A stretch of DNA of 42,752 bases from Flavobacteriales bacterium (GTDB lineage: Bacteria; Bacteroidota; Bacteroidia; Flavobacteriales_F; PHOS-HE28). The stretch spans positions 1-42,752 of the forward strand of contig JADJCX010000022.1 of the NCBI GenBank assembly GCA_016703005.1, given 5' to 3'. Every line of letters begins with the position of its first letter. Positions within the stretch are counted from its first letter, which is position 1. Both the position numbers and the translations under genes were made by a program. The notes under the pieces are model-generated. The model saw only the letters and a program-made list of their open reading frames with translations, made no database searches and had not been told where the DNA came from. Of this stretch, positions 1-8,187 are shown piece after piece.

Positions 1-1
1 G

Positions 2-397
2 CAACCGGATGCCGCCATGCGCATCATACCGTTGAATCCGATCGGCGCGAATGAATTGGAAGGACAGTTCGATATCGTCCTCGATGGCATGATGGCGATC
101 AAGCCGAACCGCTTCGGCACCGATGGAGACCTCTTGCCCGTGCACCCGAATCCCATGCGCGAGCAATGCAGCATCCACTTCAATGTGTTCCACGAGGCGC
201 GTACGACCGTGACCATCACCGACCTGAACGGCCGTGCTCTTGTAACACTCATAGATGAGCGGAAGTCGCAAGGACGCTATACCACCCAGTGGGATGGACG
301 CGATGCTTCTGGTTCGCCTGTGGCGGCGGGCATGTACCTGTGCGTATTAGGTCTTGATGGAAGGTCCATCAAAGCCCAGCGTATCGTGCGGGAGTGA
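2..397 (+). CDS. C-terminal part of a T9SS-exported protein (5' end outside window)
   Basis: The reading frame is open to the left edge of the window, so this is the tail of a larger gene; the ATG at 17 is probably internal. The last ~90 residues form a typical type IX secretion sorting domain of the FlgD-like/Ig-like kind: an HPNP motif (L-P-V-H-P-N-P) starts the domain, followed by a TDLNGR strand-turn, a QWDGRD motif, an AAGMYLC strand and the short basic end KAQRIVRE. Such domains direct a protein through the T9SS to the cell surface or medium and are usually cleaved off. What the passenger part does cannot be judged because it is not in the window. Confidence 0.8.
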   Translation, partial: QPDAAMRIIPLNPIGANELEGQFDIVLDGMMAIKPNRFGTDGDLLPVHPNPMREQCSIHFNVFHEARTTVTITDLNGRALVTLIDERKSQGRYTTQWDGRDASGSPVAAGMYLCVLGLDGRSIKAQRIVRE

Positions 398-406
398 TCC
401 CGGGAA

Positions 407-1234
407 TTACTTGCCTGTCGTCATCCACTCGAACGCCCGATACGCGGCCCTGTGCAGGATCGTCATGTGACTTTCCTCGGGGAATGGAACGAACTTCCAC
501 TGGAACGGCGCCTTCGTGTGCACGGTGAACGCAGCGACCACTTTGTCCACCTCATCCTGCATCATGGCATCGTCCGGTGCCATGGCCAGGAACACCTTCT
601 TGGGCAACCGCGCGTTGGTCTTCGCCCAGTTGTCAGCCATTTCGGCCAAGGAACCGCTGTCCCACCACAGGCTGGGGCTAACGAGCACGTAGTTGTCGAA
701 CATTTCCGGTCGCTTGAGCAGGATCTCGGTGGCGAGCAGGCCTCCAGCCGATTGCCCGATAATGGTGCGCGTGCCGTTCGTGCGGTATTGCTCCACCACG
801 AATGGCTGTAATTCGGTCGCGAGGAATTCAATGAACGGTTCGGAGCCACCGCCCGTTGGTATCCAAACGAGATCGCTGTCATTCCGCGTCGGATGCGTGA
901 AATCGTGCCGCCGCGACGAGCCGATGTTGGCGATACCGACCACGATGCTCTTCGGCAGCAGCGCATACATGTTCATGAACTGCACCAGACCGGCGATGTG
1001 CGGGAAGTCCTCGTTGGCCGTTCCATCGAGCACGTAGATCACGGGATAGGTGGCGGTAGTGTCGTTGTAGCCATCGGGCAGCCAAACGTTCAGCACGCGC
1101 TCTTGGCCGAGTATTGCCGACTTCAACTTCCGGACTTCGCCGAAGACGAATGGTTCAGCTGGCGCTGGTTCTTGTGCATGTGCTACGCCCGAGATGCCGA
1201 GCAACACGAGCAGGAGGAATGGTCGAGGCTTCAT
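407..1234 (-). CDS. Secreted alpha/beta-hydrolase, putative esterase (esterase D/Fes-like)
   Basis: 275 residues from the ATG at 1234. I prefer this start over an upstream in-frame one because it begins a clear signal peptide (MKPRPFLLLVLLGISGVAHA, cut before QEPAP). The mature protein has the putative-esterase fold of PF00756: an early strand VLNVWLPDGY, the strand YPVIYVLDG, a nucleophile elbow GQSAGG with Ser162, an Asp region around MAPDD, and a likely catalytic His256 in ESHMTI. Relatives hydrolyse esters such as siderophore trilactones, acylated sugars or thioesters; the substrate here is unknown. It is periplasmic or secreted. The gene is divergent from the luciferase-like oxidoreductase at 1406, and the 171 bases between them must carry both promoters. 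Confidence 0.85.
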   Translation of the reverse strand: MKPRPFLLLVLLGISGVAHAQEPAPAEPFVFGEVRKLKSAILGQERVLNVWLPDGYNDTTATYPVIYVLDGTANEDFPHIAGLVQFMNMYALLPKSIVVGIANIGSSRRHDFTHPTRNDSDLVWIPTGGGSEPFIEFLATELQPFVVEQYRTNGTRTIIGQSAGGLLATEILLKRPEMFDNYVLVSPSLWWDSGSLAEMADNWAKTNARLPKKVFLAMAPDDAMMQDEVDKVVAAFTVHTKAPFQWKFVPFPEESHMTILHRAAYRAFEWMTTGK

Positions 1235-1405
1235 TTCTTTTGGTTGCGGAAGGCCCAATGTATTTGCGAGCGCGTGAGACGAATGTCGGTAGTGGCACAT
1301 TGAAGCTTGGCCAGCACCGCACTTCTTGAACCAGTTCAACGCCCCGAGGTGAGCGCCGTCCGATCTTCGCACCGCGCTAACGGCACTTGCCTACCCGCAT
1401 CATCA

Positions 1406-2455
1406 ATGGAACTCGGCATCTATTCCTTCGTCGACCACAGCCCCGACCCGCGCACGGGCAAGACCATCAGCGCGGAACAACGCTACAAGAACATCCTGGA
1501 GGAGATCGAACTGGCCGATCGGCTGGGCTTGGATGTATTCGGTATCGGTGAGCACCATCGGCCGGACTTCATCGCCTCAACACCAGCAGTAGTTCTTGCG
1601 GCTGCCGCTGCGCGTACGAAGCGCATCCGGCTCACGAGCGCCGTTACGGTGCTCAGTTCCGAAGACCCCGTCCGGGTTTTCCAGCAATACGCTACGCTGG
1701 ATCTGATCTCCGGCGGTCGCGCGGAGATCATGGCAGGGCGCGGTTCGTTCACCGAGTCGTTCCCGCTGTTCGGTTACGATCTGCACGACTACGATGAACT
1801 CTTCAGCGAGCATCTGGAACTGTTGTTGAAGTTGCGCGATAGCGACCGCATTACCTGGAAAGGCAAGCATCGTCCGTCCATTGATAGCCGAGGTGTGTAC
1901 CCGAGACCGGTCCAAACGCCATTGCCCGTGTGGATCGCCGTGGGCGGCACACCGGAGAGCGTTGTGCGCGCAGCAACGCTTGGACTTCCGTTGACGCTGG
2001 CCATCATCGGTGGCGAGCCTGCACGCTTCAAGCCGTTCACCGATCTGTACAAGAAGGTGTGGGTGGAAACCGGTCATGATCCTGCCACGATGCAGTTGGC
2101 CATAGGCTCCCACGGCTTCATTGCCGATTCCAACGATGAAGCGGCTGAACTGGTCTATCCCGCATACGTGGAAACCATGGGCCGCATCGGTCGCGAACGC
2201 GGTTGGGGACCAGTGGGCCGTGCGCAGTTCGATTTCGAGCGCTCGAAGACCGGCGCCATGCTGCTGGGCGATGCCGACACCGTGACCGAAAAGATCCTGA
2301 TGGAACACAAGCTGTTCGGCTTTACGCGCTTCAGCCTACAGTTCAGCGTGGGCAACATGCCGCATGAGAAGATGCTGCGGTGCATTGAACTCTATGCCAC
2401 CAAGGTGGCGCCTGCGGTGCGGGCGGCGGTAGGTGCTCGTGTTGTGGAAGTCTGA
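1406..2455 (+). CDS. LLM-class flavin-dependent oxidoreductase (luciferase-like monooxygenase)
   Basis: 349 residues from the ATG at 1406; the longer frame from 1307 lacks family similarity before MELGIYSF. The protein is a bacterial-luciferase-like TIM barrel: the N-terminal strand ELGIYSFVDH, the GEHHRPDF motif (two adjacent His common in this family) at the end of strand 2, SAVTVLSSEDPVRVFQQYATLDLISGGRAEI, and a late YPRPVQTPLPVWIAVGG segment. This family uses reduced flavin (FMN or F420) to oxidise small organics; members of this subtype are usually annotated only to class level, so the substrate is not assigned. It is cytoplasmic with no signal peptide. The next gene starts 26 bases downstream on the same strand and could be co-transcribed. 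Confidence 0.88.
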   Translation: MELGIYSFVDHSPDPRTGKTISAEQRYKNILEEIELADRLGLDVFGIGEHHRPDFIASTPAVVLAAAAARTKRIRLTSAVTVLSSEDPVRVFQQYATLDLISGGRAEIMAGRGSFTESFPLFGYDLHDYDELFSEHLELLLKLRDSDRITWKGKHRPSIDSRGVYPRPVQTPLPVWIAVGGTPESVVRAATLGLPLTLAIIGGEPARFKPFTDLYKKVWVETGHDPATMQLAIGSHGFIADSNDEAAELVYPAYVETMGRIGRERGWGPVGRAQFDFERSKTGAMLLGDADTVTEKILMEHKLFGFTRFSLQFSVGNMPHEKMLRCIELYATKVAPAVRAAVGARVVEV

Positions 2456-2481
2456 TCCCTCCGGCATATAGTTTCGGCGCC

Positions 2482-2814
2482 ATGGATATCGTTGGGGCAC
2501 GCACCATTGCGCTGAAGGACTTCAACGCCGAGGAGTACGATCACTTCGGCAAGGTGGCCTTGCGCATCAAACCGAAGAAAGCAGGTACCAAGCCCGGCCG
2601 AACCTTCATGACGTTGTGGGTGGAAGAGGGCTTCGCGGTGCTGATGCTCGATCTTGAGCTACAGACCGGTCTCCTGTCCCACCATCCTATCGAATTCGAG
2701 CCGCACCCGAGTAAATGGGGTGAGAAGGGTGCCACGATCATGCACCTTGGTAAGGTGAACGAGAAGCTCTTTCGCGAAGCTGTTGGTATGGCGTACAACC
2801 ACGCCGCCCGATGA
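2482..2814 (+). CDS. Small conserved-looking protein of unknown function
   Basis: 110 residues, soluble, with no signal peptide or membrane segment. It starts at the ATG at 2482. The sequence mixes strands and helices (VALRIKPKKAG, TFMTLWVEEGFAVLMLDLEL, FREAVGMAYNHAAR) and has no cysteine or catalytic motif I recognise. It follows the luciferase-like oxidoreductase by 26 bases and overlaps no neighbour. I do not recognise the family. Good codon structure and the absence of a competing frame support it as a real gene. Confidence 0.65.
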   Translation: MDIVGARTIALKDFNAEEYDHFGKVALRIKPKKAGTKPGRTFMTLWVEEGFAVLMLDLELQTGLLSHHPIEFEPHPSKWGEKGATIMHLGKVNEKLFREAVGMAYNHAAR

Positions 2815-2888
2815 ACATTGGGGTGCTGCGTCCGCTCCTCCGGCAGCGTTTTTCGTCGACGCGCTGTCTGTGGTTCGAAACCAACTCA

Positions 2889-3911
2889 ATGAGAACCACG
2901 ATCACCCTTTCGCTCGGACTGCTGGTCGCAGCCGCCACCGCCCAGTGCACGTTCGATCCCACCGTAACGCCGAACAATCTTATCCTATGTCCGAACACCC
3001 AGGATGTGCTTTCCACTCAGGTGTACGACAGCTATCAGTGGTACAAGGATGGGGGCATCATCCCGGGCGCAATTGCGCAAACGCTCACCGTGGACGCATT
3101 CACCGATGCGGGCTCTATGTTCAGCGTTGAAGCCACCTTGAACGGCTGTACCGAGATGTCGCCGGGAGTGCTTGTTGACGCATGGCTCTTTCTACCACCC
3201 TACGTGATCCATGAAGGGGCGGTTGAGTTGTACACGGACAGCATGGGCATCGAGCACTACTGCGGCGGTGATACTGTGCTCCTGATCTTCAGTTTCACCG
3301 AAAATGTGCAATGGACCAACAACGGTGTTCCCATTCCCGGTGCAACGAACGATACACTGGTCGTATTGGGGAGCGGCAACTACACTGTGAGCGGCGCTCC
3401 TGCCATGTGCCCCAACTCGATCAGCCCGCTCGGGTTGACGATACCCATCCTGTTCGACATACCCATTCAGCCGGTGATCACGCAGAACGGCAACCAACTG
3501 TGCGCGAGCCCGGCCGGTATTTCCTATCAATGGACGTTCAATGGAATTGCGCTTTTGGTGGACCAGGTCTGCATCAATGGTGGCGGTGTTGGCAGCTACG
3601 TGGTGGATGTGACATACAACCCCGACTGTTCGATCCCTTCCGAGCCGTTCATGGTTACATCGGTTCCAACTGCGATCGCTGCGCCTTGGCTTGTTCAACC
3701 AACGCCTGCGAATGAGTACGTGACCATTACAGCAAGCAGCGGCGCCGCTATTGGCGACTGGCAACTGCTGGACATCACCGGTCGTGTGGTTCGCCAAGGC
3801 AAAGGCAATGGCGCCACTTCGGTATCAGCGCGCACTGCCGACCTACCGACCGGACGCTACTGGTTCAACCCCAAGGATGCCACGCCATTGGCGGTGAGTG
3901 TGGTGCATTGA
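2889..3911 (+). CDS. T9SS-exported Ig-like repeat protein, paralogue 1
   Basis: 340 residues from the ATG at 2889, chosen because it opens a signal peptide (MRTTITLSLGLLVAAATAQ, cleaved before CTFDP). The body holds three Ig/PKD-like modules marked by SYQWYKDG, NVQWTNNG and SYQWTFNG, each followed by IPG-type turns and paired Cys, as in adhesin-like surface proteins. The last ~80 residues (from VQPTPANEYVTI through LLDITGRVVRQG to the end) form a T9SS type A sorting domain. It is closely similar in order and motifs to the gene at 5596, so the two are paralogues separated by msrA and a DUF2911 gene. The function is unknown; a surface or adhesive role is an inference. Confidence 0.8.
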   Translation: MRTTITLSLGLLVAAATAQCTFDPTVTPNNLILCPNTQDVLSTQVYDSYQWYKDGGIIPGAIAQTLTVDAFTDAGSMFSVEATLNGCTEMSPGVLVDAWLFLPPYVIHEGAVELYTDSMGIEHYCGGDTVLLIFSFTENVQWTNNGVPIPGATNDTLVVLGSGNYTVSGAPAMCPNSISPLGLTIPILFDIPIQPVITQNGNQLCASPAGISYQWTFNGIALLVDQVCINGGGVGSYVVDVTYNPDCSIPSEPFMVTSVPTAIAAPWLVQPTPANEYVTITASSGAAIGDWQLLDITGRVVRQGKGNGATSVSARTADLPTGRYWFNPKDATPLAVSVVH

Positions 3912-3923
3912 CCATGCCGTACC

Positions 3924-4583
3924 TCACTTCAACAGGTCCGGCCGCTTCGTCTTGAATCGCTCGCACCTGGGAATGGAAACATTCTGCACATATGGGTTGA
4001 AGGGATTGTTGCCCACGTAATCCTGGTGATACTTCTCGGCAGGCCAGAACCGTTCGAACGGCACGACTTCCGTCACGATGGGTGCGTCGTAAGCCTTTGC
4101 TTCTTCGAGCTTCTTGATGTACGCCAGCGCGGCCACTTTCTCTGCCTCGTTGCCAAAGAAGATCATACTGCGATACTGCGCGCCGTGATCCGGGCCTTGC
4201 GCATCCTTCGTGGTCGGGTCATGACTGTCGTAGAAAACTTCAAGCAACTGCGCGTAGCTCACCACCTTTGGGTCGTATACCACCTTCACGGTTTCCGCGT
4301 GACCGGTGCTCCCGTTGCTGACCATTTCATAGGTGGGGTTGGCCTCCTTACCGCCGCTGTATCCGCTCACCACTTCGCTCACGCCCTTTACGCTTTGGTA
4401 CACGCCTTCCACGCACCAGAAACAACCACTGGCGAAATACGCCGTGCTCATTCCTGAAGTGTCCTGTTCCGGTATGGCGGCTTCGATGGCAGCTTGTGCG
4501 TTGTTCGACTCTGATGGCGTGACCGCAGGGGAACAGGCCGCTGACACGGTGATGGCAAGCAAAGGCAACATGGAGGTTCTCAT
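3924..4583 (-). CDS. msrA: Peptide-methionine (S)-S-oxide reductase, exported
   Basis: 219 residues from the ATG at 4583. It opens with a hydrophobic signal (MLPLLAITVSAAC) that ends in a Cys and resembles, but does not perfectly match, a lipobox; the enzyme probably works in the periplasm or at the membrane. The core shows the MsrA hallmarks: ASGCFWCVEG with nucleophilic Cys54, GVSEVVSGYSGG, the HAETVKVVYDP strand, FYDSHDPTTKD, GAQYRSMIFF and PAEKYHQDY. It reduces methionine-S-sulfoxide in oxidised proteins, a repair reaction that protects envelope proteins. The gene sits opposite to the two flanking T9SS genes, convergent with the one ending at 3911. The 119 bases to the divergent DUF2911 gene hold both promoters. 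Confidence 0.93.
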   Translation of the reverse strand: MRTSMLPLLAITVSAACSPAVTPSESNNAQAAIEAAIPEQDTSGMSTAYFASGCFWCVEGVYQSVKGVSEVVSGYSGGKEANPTYEMVSNGSTGHAETVKVVYDPKVVSYAQLLEVFYDSHDPTTKDAQGPDHGAQYRSMIFFGNEAEKVAALAYIKKLEEAKAYDAPIVTEVVPFERFWPAEKYHQDYVGNNPFNPYVQNVSIPRCERFKTKRPDLLK

Positions 4584-4676
4584 CAGAATTGGTTCAGGTG
4601 CCAAAGGTCAGCACATGGACATGTACGTGGGGCTGTGAAGTGGCGGATCGTCGTGGCGACGATAGTCAGCACAGGC

Positions 4677-4684
4677 TACTTTCG
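4677..4684 (+). promoter_or_regulatory. Candidate Bacteroidota minus-7 box for the DUF2911 gene
   Basis: TACTTTCG lies 18 bases before the ATG at 4703 and resembles the Bacteroidota consensus TAnnTTTG. No convincing TTG minus-33 element is visible, so this is tentative. Confidence 0.4.
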
Positions 4685-4702
4685 TCGACCGCAACAACAA
4701 CC

Positions 4703-5542
4703 ATGAAAAAGATCGCCCTTTTTACCGCTCTTCTGCTGTCCTCCGCACTGCTCGCTCAGGATCTTCCGCAACCCAGTCCGCGCGGTCAGGCGGCCCAAGT
4801 TGTTGGGCTAACGAAGGTGAGCATCGATTACGGACGCCCTAGCATGAACGGCCGAGCGATCTTCGGAGGTCTCGTGCCGTTCGGTGAAGTATGGCGAACC
4901 GGTGCGAACGAGTGCACATCCATCACCTTTGATGGGCCGGTGCAATTCGGATCCGCCCAAGTGCCCGCTGGGACCTATGCCCTTTTTGTGATCCCTGGCG
5001 AGAAGACTTCCACCGTGATCCTGAACAAGGATGCGAAGCAATGGGGAGCCTATGCCTACAAAGCGGAAAGCGATGTGGTCAAGGAACCGACGAGCAATGA
5101 AGAGTGTGCGCCAACTGAAGTGTTCACCATCGGCTTCGGCGCATTCAAGAAGGACGCAGCGCGGTTGGACCTGAGTTGGGAAAAGACCAGGATCAGTGTT
5201 TGGATCACAGCACCAAGCGATGCACAAGCGCAGAAGAACATCGCCGAAGCATTGGCGAAGCCCGATGCAAGTGCTGGTGCTTACTCGGAGTGTGCTGAAT
5301 TCTATTTGGCCCGAGGACTGGACAAGACCCAAGCGTTGGCATGGGCAAAAAAGAGTGTTGAGATGAAGAAGATGTACTGGAACAACTTCACGCTGGCGAA
5401 TGCCCTGCATGCTACCGGTTCGATCAAGGAAGCGATCGCAGCGGCGAACGAAAGTGTCACCCTTGCAGAGGCTGATGGTGATAAAGGCGCCGCTGAAGCA
5501 TACCGCAAACAAGCCGCTGCTTGGGCCACCTCGACCAAATAG
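4703..5542 (+). CDS. DUF2911 family secreted protein
   Basis: 279 residues from the ATG at 4703, which starts a signal peptide (MKKIALFTALLLSSALLAQ); the longer frame from 4589 is rejected. The N-terminal half is a DUF2911 domain: SPRGQAAQVVGLTKVSIDYGRPSMNGR, LVPFGEVWRTGANECTSITF, VPAGTYALFVIPG and WTVILN-like strands (STVILNKDAKQWGAYAY). The C-terminal third is helical and TPR-like (FYLARGLDKTQALAWAKKSVEMK, ALHATGSIKEAIAAANESVTLAEADGDKGAAEAYRKQ). The family is widespread in Bacteroidota and predicted to be periplasmic or secreted; its biochemical role is not known to me. The upstream ATG-proximal TACTTTCG box suggests its own promoter. Confidence 0.85.
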   Translation: MKKIALFTALLLSSALLAQDLPQPSPRGQAAQVVGLTKVSIDYGRPSMNGRAIFGGLVPFGEVWRTGANECTSITFDGPVQFGSAQVPAGTYALFVIPGEKTSTVILNKDAKQWGAYAYKAESDVVKEPTSNEECAPTEVFTIGFGAFKKDAARLDLSWEKTRISVWITAPSDAQAQKNIAEALAKPDASAGAYSECAEFYLARGLDKTQALAWAKKSVEMKKMYWNNFTLANALHATGSIKEAIAAANESVTLAEADGDKGAAEAYRKQAAAWATSTK

Positions 5543-5595
5543 ATGTTGGGCCCCCCACACCGCTGATCCGCGTCTGCTAGCGCAATACGAACCGA

Positions 5596-6621
5596 ATGAG
5601 AACCCTGAGCTGCATCGCGTCGCTTGCGCTTACAACATCGATGTTCGCCCAATGCACGCATGATCCAGTGATCACTCCGGCCAGCTTGACGTTGTGTCCA
5701 GGCGATTCCGCTGTGCTGACCACACAAACCGCCGATTCTTATCAATGGTACCGTAATGGGGACCCGATACTTGGAGCGATCAATGATTCGTTGTTGGTGG
5801 TCGGAAGTTCCGATGCAGGCAGCGTGTTCAAGGTGCTTGTAACGCTCGATAGCTGCGGCGAAATGAGCCCGAACCTTAGCATAGGTGGCATTGCACAGAT
5901 CGCCCCGCTCGTCTACTGGTATGGTAACGCGTTGTTCAGCGACACGCTCGGGATCCATTTCTGCCAAGGCGAACAAGCCTACCTTCAGCTGCAGCCTCCG
6001 CACGATACCAATATCCAATGGTATGCGGATAGCCTGCCGATCGCAGGTGAAAACGATGACACGTTGTTCGTTAGTGCGAACGGCAATTACTGGGTAACGG
6101 CTTCCTATGCACTTTGCCCGAACAGTACTAGCCAACCCAGTTACTCCACAGGCATCGTCTTCGAGCCCGTTACACAGCCGCAGATCGGCTGGGTGGATAC
6201 GCTCCTGTGCGCGGACCCTCCCGGCAATAGCTATCAATGGTACATCAATGGTATTCCCGTGTTCGGCGGCAACGATCAGTGCATTTCCGCCACATTCTTT
6301 GGCGGCTACTACACGGTGGATGTCGACTACGGAAGTCCATGCCAGGAGACCTCGGATCCCTACCTGCTATTAGGGGTGCCCGATCTGTCGGCGTTGCCAA
6401 GTGTGGCGATCTGGCCGAATCCGGCAACGGAAATGGTCAATGTGTCCAGTGCCACCGGCGCACTGATCGGATCATGGCGGATGTTCGACTTGTCCGGAAG
6501 GGAAGTGGGGACCGGCAGTTCATCGTCGCACACATTTTCGATCGGGCTTAATGGTGTGACAGCAGGCACGTACCTGCTGATGGTTGCCGGTCATGCGCCG
6601 ATCACGCTCATGGTGATGTGA
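5596..6621 (+). CDS. T9SS-exported Ig-like repeat protein, paralogue 2
   Basis: 341 residues, starting at the ATG at 5596 with a signal peptide (MRTLSCIASLALTTSMFA). It parallels the protein at 2889 throughout: the same opening after the signal (QCT-DP-ITP--L-LCP), the same three aromatic-rich modules (SYQWYRNG, NIQWYADS, SYQWYINGIPV), conserved Cys pairs, and a T9SS sorting domain beginning VAIWPNPATEMVNV and containing MFDLSGREVG and TAGTYLLMV. It differs at most surface positions, so the duplication is not recent. The function is unknown. A strong hairpin follows directly after its stop, before the sigma factor gene, so it probably ends its own transcript. Confidence 0.8.
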   Translation: MRTLSCIASLALTTSMFAQCTHDPVITPASLTLCPGDSAVLTTQTADSYQWYRNGDPILGAINDSLLVVGSSDAGSVFKVLVTLDSCGEMSPNLSIGGIAQIAPLVYWYGNALFSDTLGIHFCQGEQAYLQLQPPHDTNIQWYADSLPIAGENDDTLFVSANGNYWVTASYALCPNSTSQPSYSTGIVFEPVTQPQIGWVDTLLCADPPGNSYQWYINGIPVFGGNDQCISATFFGGYYTVDVDYGSPCQETSDPYLLLGVPDLSALPSVAIWPNPATEMVNVSSATGALIGSWRMFDLSGREVGTGSSSSHTFSIGLNGVTAGTYLLMVAGHAPITLMVM

Positions 6622-6623
6622 TC

Positions 6624-6661
6624 GATCCACCGGACGTCGAGTGCTCGACATCCGGCGGATC
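6624..6661 (+). terminator. Strong hairpin after the T9SS gene
   Basis: Two 18-base arms (6624-6641 and 6644-6661) pair at 16 of 18 positions with a two-base gap at the tip. It sits three bases after the stop at 6621 and before the sigma factor promoter. There is no T-run, so it may act as a factor-dependent terminator or as a 3'-end stabiliser. Confidence 0.6.
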
Positions 6662-6680
6662 GCTCAACACCGTCCCCTGC

Positions 6681-6688
6681 TACTTTAG
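6681..6688 (+). promoter_or_regulatory. Candidate minus-7 box for the ECF sigma/anti-sigma operon
   Basis: TACTTTAG, 11 bases before the ATG at 6699, resembles the Bacteroidota TAnnTTTG box and the TACTTTCG at 4677. The leader would be nearly absent. No clear minus-33 element is seen, and an ECF-type autoregulated promoter cannot be excluded. Confidence 0.35.
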
Positions 6689-6698
6689 GCGCCCAACA

Positions 6699-7247
6699 AT
6701 GGTATCCGAGGTCGATAAAGGTGCAGTGCTACTGACCGCCGTGCAGAACGGCGATCAAGAAGCATTCGCCGAACTGTACGACCAATACTCAGCCGCGATC
6801 CATGGTGTTGTGCTGCGCATCGTTGGTAGCAACGATATGGCGGAGGAAGTCCTACAGGATGCCTTCGTGAAGATCTGGCGAAGTGCCCGCAGTTTCGATG
6901 CCGCCAAGGGCAGGGCGTTCACCTGGATGGTGAACATAGCGCGCAACACGGCGATCGACCTCGTGCGCACTGCGCAATACCGAAATAACGACGGGATCCG
7001 AACGCTGGACAAGCACGTATATCGGATGGGTTCGGATGAAGAGCGTGCTCGCATGGACCATCTCGGGATGGACAAAGTGCTGGGCAAGCTCAAGCCGGAA
7101 CTGCGCGAAATGATCGACCTCGCCTATTACCAAGGGTACTCGCAACAGGAGATCGCCGATCGTACCGGCATCGCCTTGGGCACGGTGAAGTCGCGGACGC
7201 GTGCTGCTTTGTTGCAACTGAAGGAAGCACTGAAGGAATTGGCATGA
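6699..7247 (+). CDS. ECF-type RNA polymerase sigma factor (SigK-like)
   Basis: 182 residues from the ATG at 6699; the longer frame from 6618 reads through the hairpin and is rejected. Region 2 is clear (AFAELYDQYSAAIHGVVLRIVGSNDMAEEVLQD, AFVKIWRSARSFD, RAFTWMVNIARNTAIDLVR), and region 4 carries the helix-turn-helix (YYQGYSQQEIADRTGIALG, TVKSRTRAALLQLKEAL). It directs RNA polymerase to a specific stress regulon. Its stop overlaps the start of the following anti-sigma gene (ATGA), the usual arrangement of a SigK-RskA pair. What activates it is unknown; the secreted DUF4331 genes directly downstream are the most obvious candidate targets. Confidence 0.92.
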   Translation: MVSEVDKGAVLLTAVQNGDQEAFAELYDQYSAAIHGVVLRIVGSNDMAEEVLQDAFVKIWRSARSFDAAKGRAFTWMVNIARNTAIDLVRTAQYRNNDGIRTLDKHVYRMGSDEERARMDHLGMDKVLGKLKPELREMIDLAYYQGYSQQEIADRTGIALGTVKSRTRAALLQLKEALKELA

Positions 7248-8041
7248 GCGCTGCGGAACTCATAGCATCCGGCCTACTTGAGGCGCACGTGCTGGGCCAG
7301 ACCAGTCCGAGCGAAACCGCGCTGGTGGACCACATGCGCGCCACCGATAGCAGCGTGCGCGCGGAACTCGATTCCATTGAACAGATCTTAGAGGCATTGG
7401 CCATGGCCAACGCTGAACCGGCACCGGCGCGCGTGCGTGCTGCCGTACTCGCTTCCATCGGTCACGCCGACAAAGGGCACGTGGTTGCCATGAAGCCAGG
7501 GACCTCCAGCACTGGCGGAATGAAATGGTTGGCGGCTGCCTCGGTTGCTGCATTGGTCGTGAGCGCGATCGGAAACTGGATGCTGTATTCGCGTGTGGAT
7601 GCCATGGAGGAGCAACTGGCCGTGATGCAGAACGATCGCACCTCATTGGCCCAGCAGATGGAAACGCAGCGTGCTTCGTTGGAAGCGAGCAATGCGCAGT
7701 TGGCTGTGGTGCTCGACCCGCATGTGGTGTTGGTTCCGCTGGCTGGTACTGATACGACGATGGATGCCGCTGCCCGCATCTATTGGGACCCCACGACGAA
7801 GGATGTCTATCTCGATGTGTTGACGTTGCCACAGCCGCCACCGGGGAAGCAGTACCAATTGTGGGCGTTGGCCGGTGGTCAGCCCGTTGATGCAGGCATG
7901 TACGATAGCGGCACGAACGCACCTCACGTGCAACGCATGAAGACGATCGCAGAGGCCCAGACCTTCGCCGTGACATTGGAGGATGCTGGTGGCGTCCCCT
8001 CTCCCACGCTCAGCGCGTTGGTGCTGATGGGCCAGGTCTGA
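7244..8041 (+). CDS. Membrane anti-sigma factor of the RskA family
   Basis: 265 residues, overlapping the sigma gene by four bases. The cytoplasmic N-terminus (~1-75; ELIASGLLEAHVLGQTSPSE and following helices) should bind the sigma factor; it lacks the HxxxCxxC zinc motif. One membrane segment runs at ~94-114 (MKWLAAASVAALVVSAIGNW), followed by a coiled-coil stretch (~118-150) and a C-terminal RskA domain in the periplasm (AARIYWDPTTKDVYLDV, PPPGKQYQLWALAGGQPVDAG, FAVTLEDAGG). Proteolysis or redox change in the periplasm would release the sigma factor. Its N-terminal motif recurs in the cupin protein at 18155. The stop is followed by 146 bases before the DUF4331 gene. Confidence 0.9.
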   Translation: MSAAELIASGLLEAHVLGQTSPSETALVDHMRATDSSVRAELDSIEQILEALAMANAEPAPARVRAAVLASIGHADKGHVVAMKPGTSSTGGMKWLAAASVAALVVSAIGNWMLYSRVDAMEEQLAVMQNDRTSLAQQMETQRASLEASNAQLAVVLDPHVVLVPLAGTDTTMDAAARIYWDPTTKDVYLDVLTLPQPPPGKQYQLWALAGGQPVDAGMYDSGTNAPHVQRMKTIAEAQTFAVTLEDAGGVPSPTLSALVLMGQV

Positions 8042-8187
8042 CCCGTTCCCATTTCCCGGTTTACTTATCGCTGTACTGACGCGATCGAACACGCATTTCA
8101 AGTGCACGCGATCCGATCACGATCCGCTGCGCGTATGTGACCCTGGCGATCGGACTTACCCGGCGCACAACCCTAACCTCTTCCATC

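Noticed and set aside
1235..1405. Promoters for the divergent esterase and oxidoreductase genes
   Set aside because: TATTTG on the plus strand and TACATTGG on the minus strand are only partial matches without minus-33 partners.
1577..2308. 243-residue minus-strand open frame
   Set aside because: Antisense to the luciferase-like oxidoreductase, whose family motifs are clear on the plus strand.
8042..8187. Operator or ECF promoter in the leader of DUF4331 copy 1
   Set aside because: Repeated CGCGATC words are present but irregularly spaced, and no known ECF consensus could be matched.
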